Origin: Pseudomonas turukhanskensis
GTDB lineage: Bacteria; Pseudomonadota; Gammaproteobacteria; Pseudomonadales; Pseudomonadaceae
Assembly: GCF_027922365.1 (NCBI RefSeq)
Contig: NZ_BSFN01000012.1
Span: 1 to 64,000 of the forward strand
Direction of reading: 5' to 3'
Length of the DNA stretch: 64,000 nt
Made by a program: the position numbers and the translations under genes. Under the pieces are notes generated by a model, which worked only from the letters and a program-made list of their open reading frames with translations, had not been told where the DNA came from and ran no database searches. Below are positions 7,918-16,836 of this stretch, one piece after another (within the stretch, counting starts at the first letter, position 1; each line of letters begins with the position of its first letter).

Positions 7918-8274
7918 GTGGAACTGTTTAAAGAATTCATCTTCGAAGCCGCACACCGTCTGCCCCACGTGCCTGCCGGGCACAAATGCGGGCGCCTGCA
8001 TGGTCACTCGTTCCGGGTGGCGATTTATATCGAGGGTGAAGTGGATCCGTATACCGGCTGGATCCGCGATTTTTCCGAGATCAAGGCGATCTTCAAGCCG
8101 CTGTATGAGCAACTGGACCACAACTACCTGAACGATATTCCTGGCCTGGAAAACCCGACCAGTGAAGTGTTGAGCAAGTGGATCTGGCAGCAACTCAAGC
8201 CGCTGCTGCCGGAGTTGTCACGGGTGCGGATTCACGAGACGTGCACCAGCGGGTGTGAATACCGCGGGGATTGA
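7918..8274 (+). CDS. queD: 6-carboxy-5,6,7,8-tetrahydropterin synthase
   Basis: A 118-residue enzyme of the PTPS/QueD family that converts dihydroneopterin triphosphate to 6-carboxytetrahydropterin, an early step of queuosine (preQ0) synthesis. The zinc ligands are visible in the F.AAHRLP and CGRLHGHS segments (Cys-x3-His-Gly-His), followed by DF.EIK and LDHNYLND, and the catalytic HETCTSG near the C-terminus. Length is normal. The start is GTG at 7918, with a weak ribosome site. The gene stands alone between norR and a GTGC-family repeat. Confidence 0.93.
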   Translation: MELFKEFIFEAAHRLPHVPAGHKCGRLHGHSFRVAIYIEGEVDPYTGWIRDFSEIKAIFKPLYEQLDHNYLNDIPGLENPTSEVLSKWIWQQLKPLLPELSRVRIHETCTSGCEYRGD

Positions 8275-8285
8275 AATCAGCCATG

Positions 8286-8350
8286 TAGGGTGTGTTCCGC
8301 GCACCAAGCGGTTTCGCAGGAGATCGCAACGGTGCGCGGAGCAGACCCTA
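8286..8350. repeat. GTGC-family palindromic repeat, complete copy
   Basis: TAGGGTGTGTTCCGCGCACC pairs with GGTGCGCGGAGCAGACCCTA. It lies between the convergent queD and diguanylate cyclase genes. Same family as 102-155 and 33260-33633. Confidence 0.7.
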
Positions 8351-8378
8351 TGAGCCTGTTTCAAGGCACGCGTATGAC

Positions 8379-9539
8379 TTACGCCACTACCTGATTGCGC
8401 CCAAACGCCTTCGCCTCATAAAGCGCCCGATCGGCCCGTTCATACAGCTGATCCATCGCTCCTTCCTCGGCTGGCAACATGCACGCCACGCCAACCGACA
8501 TGGTCACCATCGCCGCCGTGTCCGAGCGCTCATGGCGAATGCCGAGTTTCTCCAGCGCCCCGCGCAGCGCCTCGGCCCGCTCCCGCGCTTGCTCGTCGGT
8601 GATGTCATACAGCAACACCGCAAACTCTTCGCCACCCAAGCGCACCGACATATCCAACGGCCGGCGCGCCGCATCGGCCAGCACGCTGCCGACTCGCTGC
8701 AGCACGTTGTCGCCGGCCTGGTGGCCGTAACAGTCGTTATAGGCTTTGAAGTGGTCGATATCGCAGAGCAGCAGCGCCAGCGACTGACTCTCACGCTGGG
8801 CCTGACGCCACAAGCGCTCCAGTTGGCGATTGAAACTGCGTCGATTGTGCAGCCCCGTCAAGCTGTCGTGGTCAGCCAGAACCCGCATCAAGCGGCTCAC
8901 CAGAAAATGCTCACGGGATTTGAATTCCAGCAGGTAGCAACCTAATGCACCCATCAGGTTGCCAAACAGCAGAAACAGCACGTTGTTGATCAACCGAGGA
9001 ATCGGTAGGCCAGCGAGCAGTTCAAGGAACACATAGGCCATCAACACCAGCAGGGACGTGGCAATGGCTTCGGACAACCGCAGCCCCACCAGAAAATAAC
9101 CGGCCATGCACACCAGCAGCAGGCCCTCATACGGGTAAGTGGTGTCGACGGTGTGGGCAATCGCCACTACCGCCGCCGCACCCAGCCCCAGGCCGCCGAT
9201 ACAGGTGAGGCTCAGCGGCACCAGTAGGTGCACATGCTTGCGCTGGGCCATCAGAAAACCGCATACCAGCAGCAAGGCCAGCACGCTGAAACGCACGCCC
9301 TGCATCCACCACAATTGCTGCCCCTGAATCAGGGAGAAGTCGAGCATAGCGAACGCCAGCCACAGCACCATGCCCACGCTTAGGGCGATGCGCTTGAGGT
9401 CGAAGCTGTCTTCGCTCATGTACTGACGGTATTCGGCCTCCAGCGGGCGCACAAAACGCAGCAGGCGAAAACCTGAGGACAGTTGGTCGGCGTAAGGATT
9501 GGGGCGGACATCGTCCAGCCAGGCGTGATGGAGCGGCAC
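8379..9539 (-). CDS. Membrane-bound diguanylate cyclase (GGDEF)
   Basis: A 386-residue protein with six or so predicted membrane segments between residues 50 and 210, then a GGDEF domain starting at DHDSLTGLHNRRSF. The active site is RLGGEEF (GGEEF, an active variant). An intact product-inhibition site RPLD stands five residues before it. The likely activity is c-di-GMP synthesis at the inner membrane. The start is GTG at 9539 with AGAGG upstream; no ATG is suitably placed. The membrane region has no recognised sensory name. Its product is the ligand of LapD encoded 4 kb away, but nothing shows it is the cyclase that feeds LapD. Confidence 0.88.
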   Translation of the reverse strand: MPLHHAWLDDVRPNPYADQLSSGFRLLRFVRPLEAEYRQYMSEDSFDLKRIALSVGMVLWLAFAMLDFSLIQGQQLWWMQGVRFSVLALLLVCGFLMAQRKHVHLLVPLSLTCIGGLGLGAAAVVAIAHTVDTTYPYEGLLLVCMAGYFLVGLRLSEAIATSLLVLMAYVFLELLAGLPIPRLINNVLFLLFGNLMGALGCYLLEFKSREHFLVSRLMRVLADHDSLTGLHNRRSFNRQLERLWRQAQRESQSLALLLCDIDHFKAYNDCYGHQAGDNVLQRVGSVLADAARRPLDMSVRLGGEEFAVLLYDITDEQARERAEALRGALEKLGIRHERSDTAAMVTMSVGVACMLPAEEGAMDQLYERADRALYEAKAFGRNQVVA

Positions 9540-9668
9540 CCGTTACCTCTTCTCTTGGTGGGGAGGCTTTTTGACACCATAGCCGCAGTCAGTTCCGCGA
9601 ACAAGGTCGGCGAGTTTTTGGCGCCAGCTGGACGTCACCGTTGATCAGGGCGGTGTTTGAGCGATTTA

Positions 9669-9730
9669 TCGAGGCCTAAGCCTCTCCTACGAAAAACGCA
9701 GCGCCGGTAGGAGAGGCTTGAGCCTCGATA
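9669..9730. repeat. Palindromic REP-type hairpin, second copy
   Basis: TCGAGGCCTAAGCCTCTCCTAC pairs with GTAGGAGAGGCTTGAGCCTCGA. It sits directly behind the recQ stop codon (4 bp) and may help end that transcript. Confidence 0.7.
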
Positions 9731-9733
9731 CTT

Positions 9734-11869
9734 TTAAACCTCGAATTCAGCCTGCAACGCCGCACGCACGCAGTACAGAACGCCCTCCGGCACCCGCCCG
9801 GCGAACTGCTCGACGATGGCGGCTACCGCCGGTAATTCACCGTCGGCGTCGAGGAAGGCGTCCTGAATTTCACCGAGCAATTCCATCGGCAGATCCAGCG
9901 CCTGCTCCAACGATAGCTGCTGCCGGCCAATTGCCTCGGCCAGCAGGCTGTAAACGTTTTTCTCGGTGCACTTGAGCTGACCGGCGATCTGCTGCGGCGT
10001 CATGCCGGCCCGAGCCAGGCTCACCAGTTCGTGGCGGATATCGACCACCACCGGCACGATTTCCGCCGCGCCGCTGAGCACTTCCAGGAAGGCCGCGCCA
10101 TAGCGCTCCAGTTTGCGTGCGCCCACGCCGCTGACTTCGCCCATTTCGGCCATGGAGCCTGGCTGGCTGCGGAGCATTTCCAGCAGGGTGGAGTCGGGGA
10201 AGATGACGTACGGCGGCACCGCATGCTCTTCGGCCAGCTTGCGCCGCAGGGCGCGCAGCGCTTCCCACTGTTCGCGCTCGTCCGGGCGTACCAGTTGGCT
10301 CGCTGAGCTGCCACCGGACGACGAGCTTTTCGCCGCCAGTTGGGGTTTCAGGTCGCGGCGCAGTTCCAGGGTCACTTCACCGCGCAGCAGAGGTCGGCAC
10401 GCTTCGCTCAGGCGCAGGCCGCCATAGCCCTCAAGGTCGACGTCGGCCAGGCCGCGCGCCACCAGTTGGCGGAACAGCGAGCGCCATTCGCCTTCGCTCA
10501 GGGCCTTGCCCATGCCGAACACGGACAAGTGCTGATGGCCGCTGCTGCGCACTTTGTCGTTGTCTTTGCCCAGCAACACGTCCACCAGATGACCCACGCC
10601 ATAGCGCTGGCCGCTGCGGAAAATCGCCGACAAGGCCTGGCGCGCCGGCTCGGTGGCGTCCCAGGTCTGCACGTTGTCCACGCAGTTGTCGCAGTGCCCG
10701 CAGGGCTTGGGCAGCTCTTCATCGAAATACTGCAACAGGGCCTGACGGCGGCAGCGAATTTGCTCACACAGCGCCAGCATGGCGTCGAGCTTGTGCTGCT
10801 CCAGGCGCTTGTGACGCTCATCGCCCTCGGAGCTTTGCAGCATCTGCTTGAGAGTAATCACGTCCTGCAGGCCGTAGGCCATCCAGGCATCCGCCGGCAA
10901 GCCATCACGGCCGGCGCGACCGGTTTCCTGGTAGTAGGCTTCGAGGGATTTGGGCAGATCCAGGTGGGCTACAAAACGCACGTTGGGCTTGTCGATGCCC
11001 ATGCCGAACGCGATGGTCGCCACCATGATCAGGCCTTCCTCGTTGAGGAAGCGCTTCTGGTTGCCCGCCCGCACGTCATACGCCAGCCCGGCGTGGTACG
11101 GCAGCGCGGGGAAACCTTCGGCGCTAAGGAAGGTGGCGACCTCTTCGACCTTTTTGCGCGACAGGCAGTACACGATACCGGCATCGCCCTTGCGTTCCTT
11201 GAGGAAGGCCAGCAACTGCTTGCGCGGCTGTTCCTTGGGCACGATGCGGTAGAAAATATTTGGCCGGTCGAAGCTCGACAGAAAGCGCTCGGCGTTTTGC
11301 AGGTGCAGGCGCGTCACGATTTCTTCGCGGGTACGCATGTCCGCCGTGGCGGTCAGGGCAATGCGTGGCACATGGGGGAACAGCTCGGCGAGCTGGCCCA
11401 ATTGCAGGTATTCCGGGCGGAAGTCGTGGCCCCATTGCGACACGCAGTGCGCTTCGTCAATGGCAAACAGGGCGATATCCAGGTCCTGCAGAAACTCCAG
11501 CATGCGTGGCTGCACCAGGCGTTCCGGGGCCACGTACAGCAGCTTGATTTCATTGCGACGAATGCGGTCGGCAATCTGCCGTTGCTCGGCGGCGCTCAAG
11601 GTCGAGTTCAGCGCCACGGCGGCCACACCGAGCTCGTCGAGGGTGGCCACCTGGTCTTCCATCAACGCAATCAGCGGTGAAACCACCACGGCCAGACCGG
11701 GGCGCAGCAAGGCCGGCACCTGAAAGCACAGCGACTTGCCGCCACCGGTGGGCATCAATACCAGGGCGTCACCGCCATTGGCCACGCGCTCGATGATTGC
11801 ACCCTGACGGCCACGAAAACTGTCGTAGCCAAAGACGTCTTTAAGGATGCGCAGAGCCGGTTCGAGCAT
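9734..11869 (-). CDS. recQ: ATP-dependent DNA helicase RecQ
   Basis: A 711-residue 3'-5' DNA helicase of the RecQ family acting in recombination and fork repair. Order of domains: helicase core with Walker A TGGGKS, DEAH box IDEAHCVSQWGHDFRPEY (including the RecQ aromatic-rich loop), and GRAGRDG; a zinc-binding RQC region with CGHCDNC; an HRDC domain (about 560-640); and a C-terminal helix-turn-helix extension. The ATG at 11869 gives the family start MLEPALRILKDVFGY; an in-frame start at 11953 is upstream of the normal N-terminus. Length agrees with other Pseudomonas RecQ proteins, which are longer than the E. coli enzyme. Confidence 0.96.
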   Translation of the reverse strand: MLEPALRILKDVFGYDSFRGRQGAIIERVANGGDALVLMPTGGGKSLCFQVPALLRPGLAVVVSPLIALMEDQVATLDELGVAAVALNSTLSAAEQRQIADRIRRNEIKLLYVAPERLVQPRMLEFLQDLDIALFAIDEAHCVSQWGHDFRPEYLQLGQLAELFPHVPRIALTATADMRTREEIVTRLHLQNAERFLSSFDRPNIFYRIVPKEQPRKQLLAFLKERKGDAGIVYCLSRKKVEEVATFLSAEGFPALPYHAGLAYDVRAGNQKRFLNEEGLIMVATIAFGMGIDKPNVRFVAHLDLPKSLEAYYQETGRAGRDGLPADAWMAYGLQDVITLKQMLQSSEGDERHKRLEQHKLDAMLALCEQIRCRRQALLQYFDEELPKPCGHCDNCVDNVQTWDATEPARQALSAIFRSGQRYGVGHLVDVLLGKDNDKVRSSGHQHLSVFGMGKALSEGEWRSLFRQLVARGLADVDLEGYGGLRLSEACRPLLRGEVTLELRRDLKPQLAAKSSSSGGSSASQLVRPDEREQWEALRALRRKLAEEHAVPPYVIFPDSTLLEMLRSQPGSMAEMGEVSGVGARKLERYGAAFLEVLSGAAEIVPVVVDIRHELVSLARAGMTPQQIAGQLKCTEKNVYSLLAEAIGRQQLSLEQALDLPMELLGEIQDAFLDADGELPAVAAIVEQFAGRVPEGVLYCVRAALQAEFEV

Positions 11870-12081
11870 ATAAACCCCAAGCTGTTGCAGAAGGTGCAGG
11901 CGGAAAAGCGCCGCAGTATACGTCAGCACCCATGGCCGTTGGACGTCGCCCATCGGTGATTGCCGGCCGAAAAGTCGTACGCCGGCTGCGCCACGGCGAA
12001 AAAAAATCGGCCATCAGCGCCGCGCCCGCAGGCTATACAGGCTAAAATCCTGCGCATTCAGTCCTATTAGGTAGTGCCGTA

Positions 12082-12669
12082 ATGTCCTTCGCCGCGCAAT
12101 TGACCCGCCTGCAAGCCTTCCTCGACGCCGATGAGCTGCATGAAGAAGCCCTGGACTATGTGGCCGCACACGGCTTTCTGACCGCGCTGTCGATCTGCAC
12201 CGTGGAGGTGGCCGAGCGCGAATGGATCGACGCCCTGTTCTCCGAAGCGCCGCACTACCGCGACGACGCCGAGCGCGACGAAATCGAAGCCACCCTTATC
12301 CAGCTCAAAGCCCATATCGGCCGCATGCTTGCCGCCGATGACGACCTCGAATTGCCGTGCGACCTGGACCTGGGTGACGAGCCAGACGATTCCGATATCC
12401 GCGGCTGGTGCATCGGTTTTATGGAAGGCGTGTTTATGCGCGAAGCGGCCTGGTTCGAAACCGCCGAAGAAGAAGTCAGCGAGCTGCTGCTGCCGATCAT
12501 GGTCGGCTCCGGTCTGTTCGATGAAGAAGCCGAGTTCGCCGACATCGCCAAAGACGCCGACCTGATGGACGACATGGTCGAGCAGATTCCAGAAGCCCTC
12601 ACCGCCCTCTTCCTGCTCTGCCAGGCACCCGACGAAAAACCTGCGCTGCTCAAGCCCCGCCACCACTGA
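12082..12669 (+). CDS. UPF0149 family protein (YgfB/YecA type)
   Basis: A 195-residue acidic protein of the UPF0149 family. The family pattern is seen in HGFLTALSIC near residue 30, the conserved GWCIGFMEGV around residue 112, and the helical C-terminal half. This form lacks the C-terminal SEC-C zinc motif found in some YecA relatives. Soluble, cytosolic. Divergent from recQ with a 212-bp gap. The DUF454 gene follows 25 bp later on the same strand, so the two may be co-transcribed. Biochemical function is not established for this subgroup. Confidence 0.8.
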   Translation: MSFAAQLTRLQAFLDADELHEEALDYVAAHGFLTALSICTVEVAEREWIDALFSEAPHYRDDAERDEIEATLIQLKAHIGRMLAADDDLELPCDLDLGDEPDDSDIRGWCIGFMEGVFMREAAWFETAEEEVSELLLPIMVGSGLFDEEAEFADIAKDADLMDDMVEQIPEALTALFLLCQAPDEKPALLKPRHH

Positions 12670-12694
12670 TTTGCCGAAACGATAAGGGCTGAGC

Positions 12695-13090
12695 GTGACG
12701 CGCCACGTCCACGAAAACCGCAACCCCGCCATTCGCTACGCCTTGCTGACCGTCGGTTGGCTCAGCGTAGTGTTGGGCGTGGTCGGGATTTTTCTGCCGG
12801 TGTTGCCCACCACGCCGTTTCTGCTGCTGGCCGCGGCGTGTTTTGCGCGCAGCTCCGAGCGGTTTTACAACTGGCTGGTGAACCACCCCAAGCTTGGGCC
12901 GTGGATTCGCGACTACCTGGAAGGCAACGGCATTCCGCTCAAGGGCAAGGTGTACGCCATTGGACTTATGTGGGTGAGCATCAGTTTTTCCTGCTACCTG
13001 GTGCCGATGTTCTGGGCGCGGACGTTCATGCTCACCAGTGCGGTGTGCGTGACGATCTACATCTTGCGGCAGAAGACGTTACATCGCTGA
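12695..13090 (+). CDS. DUF454 / YbaN family inner membrane protein
   Basis: A 131-residue small membrane protein. After a short basic N-terminus there is a long hydrophobic region with the family signature LGVVGIFLPVLPTTPFLLLAA, then the soluble segment YNWLVNHPKLGPWIRDY, then two further membrane segments. This is the DUF454 (YbaN) layout. The start is GTG at 12695 with AGGG about 9 bp upstream. Function unknown. Confidence 0.85.
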   Translation: MTRHVHENRNPAIRYALLTVGWLSVVLGVVGIFLPVLPTTPFLLLAAACFARSSERFYNWLVNHPKLGPWIRDYLEGNGIPLKGKVYAIGLMWVSISFSCYLVPMFWARTFMLTSAVCVTIYILRQKTLHR

Positions 13091-13105
13091 TCTGCGGCAG
13101 AGGCG

Positions 13106-13189
13106 TAGGGCGAATATCGCCCGCGGCGATATCCGCCGATTCGCGATTGTGGCGACGGCGGATATCCGCGTTGCGGATATTCGCCCTAC
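13106..13189. repeat. Palindromic repeat (TAGGGCGAATATC family)
   Basis: TAGGGCGAATATC pairs with GATATTCGCCCTA. The interior is a second nested palindrome (GGCGATATCCGCC / GGCGGATATCCGC). A shorter copy lies at 51686-51736. Confidence 0.75.
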
Positions 13190-13329
13190 ACCCTCGCAAG
13201 ATTTCCCAGTAAAGCCTGCGCGTGGACGATGGTGTTGGGGATAAGAATACTCAGCAAAATTCCCGTTTTGCGTAAAGCAAATTCCCCCTCAACTGCCTAG
13301 AATCACTCCATCTTCGGCGGAGACGCGAC

Positions 13330-14031
13330 ATGTACCTGCGGCAGCGCATTCAAGGACGACTCAGGCGCCTGCCCCTGGCACGTGCCGGGCTGTCTTTGCT
13401 ACTTGCCCTGCTGGTCAGCATCGCCAGCGTCTACGCCAACTGGGACTTTGCCGTCGTTCTGAAAAACGCCGAAGCGCGTTACGGCAATCTGGGCGAGGCG
13501 AAAGAACGTATCGTCGCCTGGAGCGACCTGATCAACGCCAGCGGCGAACTGCCGGAAAACGAAAAACTCAGCGTGGTAAACAAATTCTTCAACCGCGAGC
13601 TGCGCTTTGTCGATGACCTGCGCAACTGGCGCCAGGAAGACTACTGGGCCACGCCCCTCGAAGCCCTGGTAAAAGGCGCCGGCGATTGCGAGGACTACTC
13701 CATCGCCAAGTACTTCACCCTGCGTCGCCTGGGTATTCCCAGCGAAAAGCTGCGTATCACTTACGTTAAAGCGCTGAACTACAACCAGGCACACATGGTG
13801 CTCACCTACTACTCCAGCCCCACCTCGCAGCCGCTGGTTCTGGATAATCTGATCGGCGATATTCGCCCCGCATCGCAACGTAAAGATCTGTTACCGGTGT
13901 ATTCCTTCAATGCCGAAGGTCTGTACCTGCCGGGCTCAACCGGCAAACGCAGTGACACCAAAAAGCTTTCGCGCTGGCAGGACTTGTTGAAGAAAATGAA
14001 TGCCGAAGGCTTTGCCGTTGGTGAGGGTTAG
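13330..14031 (+). CDS. lapG: LapG periplasmic cysteine protease (transglutaminase-like)
   Basis: A 233-residue periplasmic protease of the BTLCP family that cuts LapA-type adhesins after the N-terminal retention module and frees them from the cell. A signal anchor or signal peptide covers residues 15-36. The catalytic triad is visible as C120 (GDCEDYS), H155 (QAHMV) and D172 (LVLDN). D119 and E121 beside the Cys match the calcium ligands known for LapG. ATG 13330 follows GGAG. lapD starts 9 bp after the stop, so the two form an operon, as in Pseudomonas fluorescens and P. putida. Its presumed substrate is the giant protein ending at 16837, which carries a TAAG site. Confidence 0.95.
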   Translation: MYLRQRIQGRLRRLPLARAGLSLLLALLVSIASVYANWDFAVVLKNAEARYGNLGEAKERIVAWSDLINASGELPENEKLSVVNKFFNRELRFVDDLRNWRQEDYWATPLEALVKGAGDCEDYSIAKYFTLRRLGIPSEKLRITYVKALNYNQAHMVLTYYSSPTSQPLVLDNLIGDIRPASQRKDLLPVYSFNAEGLYLPGSTGKRSDTKKLSRWQDLLKKMNAEGFAVGEG

Positions 14032-14040
14032 GAGAACCTT

Positions 14041-15987
14041 ATGTCGTTACTCAAACAGCTGTTTCTCGCCATCTGCCTGTTTCTGGTGGTGGCCTTTACC
14101 GGCAGTTTCATCACCAGCGTGGAAAGCTCGCGCGAGCAATTGCTCAGCCAGTTGCGCTCCCATGCCCAGGACGCCGCCACCGCCCTGGCGCTGTCGATGA
14201 CCCCGCATATCGACGACCCGGCGATGATCGAGCTGATGGTCAGCTCCGTGTTCGACAGCGGCTACTACGCCACCATCCGCGTGGTACGCGTGGACAACGG
14301 CGAAACCCTGGTGGAACGGCGCACCACCACAACCGTCGACAAGGTGCCGAGCTGGTTCGTCAAACTGATCAACCTGCAACCCGAAGGCGGCGACGCCATG
14401 ATCATGCGCGGCTGGGACCAGGCCGCCCGCGTGGAAGTGCTCAGCCATCCACAATTTGCCCTGGCCAAACTCTGGGACAGCGCCGTGGGCAGCGCCATCT
14501 GGTTGCTGCTGTGCGGGCTTGTCAGCTCCATCCTCGGCGGCTGGCTGCTGCGCACCCAACTCAAGCCGCTGGACAATATGGTGCAGCAAGCCCACGCCAT
14601 CAGCCGCCGCGAGTTCTTCACCCTGCCCCGCGTGCCGCGCACCCCTGAATTGAAACGGGTGGTGTTGGCGATGAACCAGATGGTGGAGAAACTCAAAACC
14701 CTGTTCGCCGAAGAAGCTGCGCGCAGCGAAAAGCTGCGTGAAGAAGCCTACCAGGACAACCTCACGGGCCTGGCCAACCGCCGCCTGTTCGATATCCACC
14801 TGGTCAACCAGCTCAGCGCCCACGAGCAGAACGCCGAGGGCTACCTGATCATGCTGCGGGTCAACGACCTTGGCGGCCTCAACCAACGCCTGGGCGGCCA
14901 GCGCACCGACACCCTGATTGCCGCCATTGGCGAGCTGCTCAAACGCCTACTGGAGCACCCCGACCGCAGCAACTGGCTGGCCTCGCGCAGCCGTGGCGGC
15001 GAATTCACCCTGCTGGCTCCGGGGCTGTCAGGCGAGGACGCCGACCGCCTGGCCCTGCAACTGATCGACAGCCTGGAAAGCCTGCGCCAGACCGGCGCCA
15101 GCGACTGCACGCCGGTCGCCCACCTGGGTATTGCCGCCTTCCGCCCCGGCGAAGACGTGCCCGCAGTTATCAACCGTGGCGACCAGGCCCTGGCGCAGGC
15201 GCAAAGCAACAGCGCCAAGTTCTGGGAACGCCTGGACGACTTCAACGCGGCGCCCAGCCAGAGCCTCAACGACTGGCGCGGCTGGATCGACGAAGCGCTG
15301 AACAAAGGCAAGCTGGAGCTGTACTTCCAGCCCGTGGTGGACTGTTCCGACACGCGCCGCATCCTGCACCACAAAGTGCTGGCGCGGCTGATCGACCCGC
15401 AAGGCGAAGCCATCGCTGCCGGGCGTTTCCTGCCCTGGATCGAGCGGCTGGGCTGGACGGCGCGGTTTGACATCGCGATGGTCAAACACGCCCTCGCCCA
15501 CCTGGCGGCGCACCAGCAACCGATTGCCCTGAGCCTGTCGGCCGCCACCTTGCGCGAGGCGCAAGCGCAGGCGCAGTTGATTGCCCTGCTCAAGGAAAAC
15601 CCTGCCCATGCAGCGTTGATGACCCTGGAAGTGGACGAACGCCATTTGCCGCCACCGGCGGAGCTGGAACGTTTGAGTCAGGCGGTACATACCGCCGGGT
15701 TCAACCTCGGGCTGCAGCATTTTGGTGGTCGGTTCAGTTTGATCGGCAACCTCACGCACCTGGGGTTGGCTTATTTGAAGGTGGATGGCACGTATATTCG
15801 GGCTATCGATCTGGAGAGCGATAAGCGCATGTTTATCGAGGCGATGTTTCGCGCGACCAACAGTATTGATTTGCCGTTGATTGCGGAGATGGTGGAGACC
15901 GAGGGTGAGTTGCAGGCGCTCAAGGAGCTTGGCATCAAGGGGGCCATGGGGCGGTTGATTGGGGCGCCGGCGCCTTGGGGGATGTAA
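14041..15987 (+). CDS. lapD: LapD c-di-GMP receptor (degenerate GGDEF-EAL)
   Basis: A 648-residue inner membrane receptor that binds c-di-GMP inside and sequesters LapG outside. Layout: TM1 (about 7-25), periplasmic LapD_MoxY-type domain (26-150), TM2 (about 153-172), HAMP (175-225), GGDEF domain, EAL domain. Both enzyme motifs are broken as in true LapD: RGGEF at 318-322 in place of GGDEF, and KVL at 445-447 in place of EAL. W125, known to contact LapG, is present in GWDQAARVEVLSHP. A strong AGGAG precedes ATG 14041. No clear terminator follows; a very large palindrome begins 12 bp after the stop. Confidence 0.95.
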   Translation: MSLLKQLFLAICLFLVVAFTGSFITSVESSREQLLSQLRSHAQDAATALALSMTPHIDDPAMIELMVSSVFDSGYYATIRVVRVDNGETLVERRTTTTVDKVPSWFVKLINLQPEGGDAMIMRGWDQAARVEVLSHPQFALAKLWDSAVGSAIWLLLCGLVSSILGGWLLRTQLKPLDNMVQQAHAISRREFFTLPRVPRTPELKRVVLAMNQMVEKLKTLFAEEAARSEKLREEAYQDNLTGLANRRLFDIHLVNQLSAHEQNAEGYLIMLRVNDLGGLNQRLGGQRTDTLIAAIGELLKRLLEHPDRSNWLASRSRGGEFTLLAPGLSGEDADRLALQLIDSLESLRQTGASDCTPVAHLGIAAFRPGEDVPAVINRGDQALAQAQSNSAKFWERLDDFNAAPSQSLNDWRGWIDEALNKGKLELYFQPVVDCSDTRRILHHKVLARLIDPQGEAIAAGRFLPWIERLGWTARFDIAMVKHALAHLAAHQQPIALSLSAATLREAQAQAQLIALLKENPAHAALMTLEVDERHLPPPAELERLSQAVHTAGFNLGLQHFGGRFSLIGNLTHLGLAYLKVDGTYIRAIDLESDKRMFIEAMFRATNSIDLPLIAEMVETEGELQALKELGIKGAMGRLIGAPAPWGM

Positions 15988-15999
15988 CGGTTAATTTTG

Positions 16000-16789
16000 G
16001 CGGTGGTGGAGGTATTCATTACCGCGTGTGGTGGGCATTTTTGTTTCGCGCCTTACGCGCGAGTTTCTTTTTCCAGTCGATGAAAAAGAAACCAAAAAAT
16101 CTTGCCCCTACCTGGGCCCTACGCTGCGCTGCGGGTCCCCTCCCTCCGTCGTTGCTCCAGGGGCCGGGCTGAAGGGCCATCCATGGCCCTCATCCCTCTC
16201 CGCGGCTCCCGGCCGCTACGACCCCCTACGCAACGACTCCACTCGGCCTGGCGCTAAAGGGGCGGGTAGATCACAAGCGGTAGATCAAAAGCCAGATCAA
16301 CTGCCCCTCTCCCCCGGCCCCTCTCCCGCACGCGGGCGAGGGGTGACTTATGGCGACGATCGCATTTGATTTTGTAGGAGCCAGCTTGCTGGCGAACCCT
16401 GCAAACACAACTCTCGAATACCTTTTCCAGGATTCGCCAGCAAGCAGGCTCCTACGAAAAGCGCCCCCTCTACCGCCTGCGGGAGAGGGTTGGGGTGAGG
16501 GGCCTTTGATCTGCTTTTGATCTTGATCTGCCCGCCCCTTGAGCGCAGGCCGAGTGGAGTCGCCGTGGAAGGGGTTGAGCGGCAGGAGCCGCGAAAGGCA
16601 AAGACGGGCCATGGATGGCCGCGTTTTGCCGGCCCCTGGAGCGGCGACGTAGCGAGGGAAGTTTTCACGCAGTGAAAACCCAAGGTGGGGCGAGATTTTT
16701 TGGTTTCTTTTTCATCGACTGGAAAAAGAAACTCGCGCGTAAGGCGCGAAACAAAACGCTCAGCGCACGCGGTAACGAATACCACCGCC
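16000..16789. repeat. 790-bp imperfect palindrome between convergent lapD and lapA
   Basis: The left end (GCGGTGGTGGAGGTATTCATTACC) is mirrored at the right end (GGTAACGAATACCACCGCC). Further pairs inwards include GTTTCGCGCCTTACGCGCGA with TCGCGCGTAAGGCGCGAAAC, a segment TTCTTTTTCCAGTCGATGAA with TTCATCGACTGGAAAAAGAA, and GACTCCACTCGGCCTG with CAGGCCGAGTGGAGTC. A REP pair forms the centre. No gene is supported in 15988-16836; short frames in both arms read nearly the same peptide because the DNA is repeated. Confidence 0.8.
16372..16457. repeat. REP pair at the centre of the large palindrome
   Basis: TTGTAGGAGCCAGCTTGCTGG pairs with CCAGCAAGCAGGCTCCTACG around an AT-rich loop. The same REP unit appears once at 52499-52577. 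Confidence 0.75.
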
Positions 16790-16791
16790 AT

Positions 16792-16818
16792 AAAAAAAGC
16801 CCGCCATAAAGGCGGGCC
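16792..16818 (-). terminator. Rho-independent terminator of lapA
   Basis: On the minus strand GCCCGCC-TTTAT-GGCGGGC is followed by TTTTTTT. It starts about 18 bp after the lapA stop codon. Confidence 0.85.
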
Positions 16819-16836
16819 CAAGTCAGGAACAACCGT

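Noticed and set aside
14041..15987. Active c-di-GMP synthase or phosphodiesterase
   Set aside because: Both catalytic motifs are degenerate (RGGEF, KVL) and the protein matches the receptor LapD in detail.
16028..16821. Two frames of 113 and 157 codons on opposite strands with nearly the same N-terminal peptide
   Set aside because: They are the two arms of the 790-bp palindrome read outward; similarity comes from the DNA repeat, and start sites are poor.
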